Assembly: GCA_030605705.1 (NCBI GenBank)
Contig: JAUWHU010000486.1
Span: forward strand, 1-14,449
DNA length: 14,449 bases
Source: Thermoflexia bacterium
GTDB lineage: Bacteria; Chloroflexota; Anaerolineae; B4-G1; SLSP01
Reading direction: 5' to 3'
Part shown: piece by piece, positions 11,861 to 14,449 of the stretch
How positions within the stretch are numbered: the first letter of the stretch is position 1
How the letters are laid out: every line of letters begins with the position of its first letter
Translations under genes and position numbers: made by a program
Notes under the pieces: generated by a model
Told to the model about the DNA's origin: nothing
What the model saw: only the letters and a program-made list of their open reading frames with translations
The model's database searches: none

Positions 11861-14302
11861 ATGGAAATTGGAGCTGTTAGATTGGTAGATATTGATACTG
11901 AGGTACGGCGCGCGTATTTAGATTACGCCATGAGCGTCATCGTGTCGCGGGCTTTGCCTGATGCGCGCGATGGTCTCAAGCCCGTGCAGCGCCGCATCCT
12001 CTATGCTATGTACGATATGGGTATCCGTCCCGATACTCCTCACAAGAAATCCGCCCGCATCGTGGGTGAGGTGCTGGGAAAGTACCACCCTCACGGCGAC
12101 TCCTCCATCTACGAGGCGATGGCGCGCATGGCTCAAGATTTTTCGGTTCGCTACCTGTTGGTGGAAGGGCAAGGTAACTTTGGCTCTGTGGATGGCGATC
12201 CCCCGGCGGCCATGCGTTACACCGAGGCGCGGCTGGCTCCCATCGTTATGGAGATGCTGCAGGACATTGATAAGGACACGGTGGATTGGTCGGAGAACTT
12301 CGACAGTTCTCTGAAGGAGCCGACCGTGCTGCCCTCCAACCTCCCCAATTTGCTGGTCAACGGCGCATCGGGCATCGCGGTGGGGATGTCCACTAACATC
12401 CCACCCCACAACTTAGGCGAGGTAGTAGACGCGCTGGTCTATTTGCTGGATCACTGGAAGAAGCTGGACGATGTCGGCGTGGAGGATTTGCTGAAGTTGA
12501 TACCGGGGCCGGACTTTCCCACCGGTGGGTTGGTCTATCGTCGGGAGCAGGCTGATGCCGACGATATGCTTCTCAAGGCTTATGCCACCGGGCGCGGGCG
12601 GATCACCATTCGCGCCAGAGCGCACATAGAGGAAATTAAGGGGGGACGGCAGCGTATTGTCGTCACGGAGCTCCCCTATCAAGTGAACAAGTCCTCGCTG
12701 GTGAAGAGCATTGCCAAACTGGTGCGCGGAGGTAAACTGGAGGGCATCGCCGATCTGCGGGACGAATCCGATCGCCAGGGGATGCGATTGGTGGTGGATC
12801 TGAGTCGTAACGTGGATGTGGACCAGGCGTTGCGCGATCTCTACCGCCATACTTCACTGGAGACGCGATACAGTATTATCATGCTGGCGCTGGTAGATGG
12901 TCAGCCGCGCACGCTCCCGCTCAAGAAGGCATTGCTGATTTTCTTAGAACATCGCCTGGAGCTGCTTGTCCGTCGCGCGCGTTATGAGCTGGAGCGGGCG
13001 CGCCGCCGCGCCCACATCGTCGAGGGGTTGTTGATCGCCTTAGACAATTTGGACGAGGTGATTGACACGATTCGCCGCTCGCGCACCGTGGAGACGGCGC
13101 GCAAGAACCTGCGCCGGCGCTTCAAGCTGTCGGAGGGGCAGGCACAGGCGATTCTTGATATGCCTCTTAAGCGACTGGCGGCTCTGGAACGGAAGAATCT
13201 CCAGGCGGAGTACAAGAAGCTGCGGGCGACGATCAAGTCGCTGGTAGTATTGTTGCGGAATCCCAAAAAGCAACGGGACGTCATCCGCGCCGAGTTGCTC
13301 TCTCTGCAGGAGCGCTACGCCGATCCCCGCCGCACGCACATCTTAGCGGTGAAGGGCGAGCAGGTGGATGTCGCGGCGCTGGCCCCCGATGAGCCGGTGT
13401 GGATCACGGTGACGCGGCAGGGTCACATCGGACGGACTCCTGGCGAGGGCAATCCTCCACGCATCCCTGCGCGGCCAAAGGAGGCTCCGGTGGCGATATT
13501 AGCCGCCTCGACACGGGACACGCTTACCCTGTTCACGGCGGAGGGCCTGGCGGTGTCATTGCCGGTACACCAGGTGTTGGAAGGTGAGGCCTGGCAGGGT
13601 GGCGGCAGCCCCAGGTCGGCGTTGACGCACCTCCGGGATGATGACGATGTCGTCGCGGCGCTGGCGATGCCCGCCTTACCGCCGGAGGGAGCGGTATTCT
13701 TCGTCACGGCGCAAGGCCAGGTGAAGCGTATGTTGCCGGAGGGATTGCCCGGTGTGGGACGGGAACCTATCACCATCATCCGGCTGGATGAGGGTGATTG
13801 GCTGGTGGATGTCGTCTGGGTGCTGGATAAAGATGAGATCGTGCTGGGGACGGCAGGAGGACAGGGAATTTGCTTCGCCGTGGCGGAGGTGCGTCCCACC
13901 GGCGCGAGCGCGGGAGGTATGGCCGGGATACGGTTGATTGATGAGGACGTGGTCGCCGGGGTGGCCGTGGTTCGCCCCCGGGCCAGGCTGTTGACCATCA
14001 CCGGTCACGGCATGGCCAAGCGCACCCCCTTCGGCGAGCTGCCCCGCCAGCGACGGGGCGGCAAGGGTGTGCAACTCGCCAAACTGAATCGCGGCGAACG
14101 CTTGATGGGTCTGGGTACGCTGTTGACCGGCACGCGTTTTGTCTCGGTGACGCAGCGTGGCGCGGCTAAAACGCTCACCGGCCGTTCCGTGAAGGCGCAG
14201 GGGCGGGCCACGCGAGGAGCCTCGATCATCGCGTTGCGCGGTCGGGATCTGGTGTCCGGCGTTATCGTGCCCCACGAGCGGCTGGAGGGGAGTGAGGAGT
14301 GA
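11861..14302 (+). CDS. gyrA: DNA gyrase subunit A (type IIA topoisomerase), atypical C-terminal GyrA box
   Basis: This is the DNA breakage-reunion subunit of gyrase, 813 residues long and normal for the family. AAGGAG lies 6 nt before the ATG. The catalytic half is canonical: DARDGLKPVQRRILY (34-48), the quinolone-determining region HPHGDSSIYEAM with Ser81 and Glu85 at the E. coli Ser83/Asp87 positions, and active-site Tyr120 in AAMRYTEARL. The tower and coiled-coil region follows, and residues about 510-813 form the beta-pinwheel. Blade 1 has no recognisable GyrA box (PGEGNPPRIPARPKE at 527-541 stands in its place), whereas a perfect QRRGGKG occurs at 730-736, corresponding to the late-blade box of B. 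subtilis GyrA. A ParC-like paralogue is the alternative, but the canonical late box favours GyrA. gyrB is not in the window. Confidence 0.9.
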   Translation: MEIGAVRLVDIDTEVRRAYLDYAMSVIVSRALPDARDGLKPVQRRILYAMYDMGIRPDTPHKKSARIVGEVLGKYHPHGDSSIYEAMARMAQDFSVRYLLVEGQGNFGSVDGDPPAAMRYTEARLAPIVMEMLQDIDKDTVDWSENFDSSLKEPTVLPSNLPNLLVNGASGIAVGMSTNIPPHNLGEVVDALVYLLDHWKKLDDVGVEDLLKLIPGPDFPTGGLVYRREQADADDMLLKAYATGRGRITIRARAHIEEIKGGRQRIVVTELPYQVNKSSLVKSIAKLVRGGKLEGIADLRDESDRQGMRLVVDLSRNVDVDQALRDLYRHTSLETRYSIIMLALVDGQPRTLPLKKALLIFLEHRLELLVRRARYELERARRRAHIVEGLLIALDNLDEVIDTIRRSRTVETARKNLRRRFKLSEGQAQAILDMPLKRLAALERKNLQAEYKKLRATIKSLVVLLRNPKKQRDVIRAELLSLQERYADPRRTHILAVKGEQVDVAALAPDEPVWITVTRQGHIGRTPGEGNPPRIPARPKEAPVAILAASTRDTLTLFTAEGLAVSLPVHQVLEGEAWQGGGSPRSALTHLRDDDDVVAALAMPALPPEGAVFFVTAQGQVKRMLPEGLPGVGREPITIIRLDEGDWLVDVVWVLDKDEIVLGTAGGQGICFAVAEVRPTGASAGGMAGIRLIDEDVVAGVAVVRPRARLLTITGHGMAKRTPFGELPRQRRGGKGVQLAKLNRGERLMGLGTLLTGTRFVSVTQRGAAKTLTGRSVKAQGRATRGASIIALRGRDLVSGVIVPHERLEGSEE

Positions 14303-14304
14303 GG

Positions 14305-14370
14305 AGAGATAGAGATAGAGATAGAGATAGAGATAGAGATAGAGATAGAGATAGAGATAGAGATAGAGAT
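14305..14370 (+). repeat. Hexamer microsatellite AGAGAT x 11
   Basis: Eleven perfect AGAGAT units begin two bases after the gyrA stop codon. The flanks are GGAGTGAGGAGTGAGG on the left and AGAGAGAGAAGAGG on the right. The hexamer keeps frame, so the opposite strand shows a meaningless Ser-Ile repeat frame. Perfect repetition points to recent slippage. Confidence 0.97.
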
Positions 14371-14402
14371 AGAGAGAGAAGAGGGTTGCGGAGTAGTCAT
14401 TG

Positions 14403-14449
14403 GGACGCTGAGACGCGGGGACGCTGGAACGCTAAGACGCTGGAACGCT
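14403..14449 (+). repeat. Degenerate octamer array (GNACGCTG type), truncated by window end
   Basis: Units are GGACGCTG, AGACGCGG, GGACGCTG, GAACGCTA, AGACGCTG and GAACGCT, running off the window. The ACGCTGAGACGC at 14405-14416 matches ACGCAGAGACGC at 11586-11597 in 11 of 12 positions, so related repeats lie on both sides of gyrA. Confidence 0.85.

Noticed and set aside
12092..12117. Quinolone-resistance substitution in GyrA
   Set aside because: Ser81 is the sensitive-type residue, and Glu at the Asp87-equivalent position is a common natural state.
14005..14400. Minus-strand open frame with a long Ser-Ile repeat
   Set aside because: It is produced by the AGAGAT hexamer and by reading gyrA backwards; no ribosome binding site or protein-like composition.

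Overview
The window looks like chromosomal DNA of a GC-rich (roughly 60% by eye) rod-forming or filamentous bacterium, most likely a Chloroflexota member (Anaerolineae/Caldilineae-like). This is inferred from the conserved genes, from secreted multi-domain proteins with a YLPIVYKR-type linker of a kind I associate with Chloroflexota exported proteins, and from intergenic regions full of short tandem repeats. No database search was possible. I see no rRNA, tRNA, CRISPR array, transposase or phage gene.

Left part (1-5380, all + strand). Two tandem paralogous jelly-roll (LamG/DUF1080-like) proteins come first, the first cut by the window edge and the second membrane-attached. Next is a two-gene unit of an unrecognised two-helix membrane protein with a very acidic linker and an MtaB-type tRNA methylthiotransferase, whose start and stop codons overlap. 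A 55-bp double-dyad palindrome contains the mtaB stop codon. It is followed by a 615-residue exported protein made of Ig-like, FN3 and jelly-roll domains, with one FN3 apparently nested inside the Ig-like domain, and by a small DUF167/YggU protein.

Middle part (5447-11548, all - strand). Read right to left this is a membrane-anchored gluzincin-like metalloprotease, then mreB, mreC, mreD and mrdA (PBP2), the classic elongasome cluster. mreC/mreD and mreD/mrdA are joined by 4-nt ATGA overlaps. mreB has its own extended -10 promoter. MreB filaments, MreC/MreD and the PBP2 transpeptidase together direct lateral cell-wall synthesis. No rodA is present in the window.

Right part (11549-14449). A 312-bp repeat-rich divergent intergenic region carries a good sigma70-type promoter for gyrA. 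The GyrA catalytic half is canonical, but the DNA-wrapping GyrA box is missing from blade 1 and a perfect one sits in a late blade. The window ends in an 11-copy hexamer array and an octamer array.

The main oddities are the displaced GyrA box, the nested FN3/Ig architecture, the metalloprotease beside mreB, the palindrome at the mtaB stop codon, and STRR-like 7-8-bp tandem arrays in most intergenic gaps, several touching stop codons.
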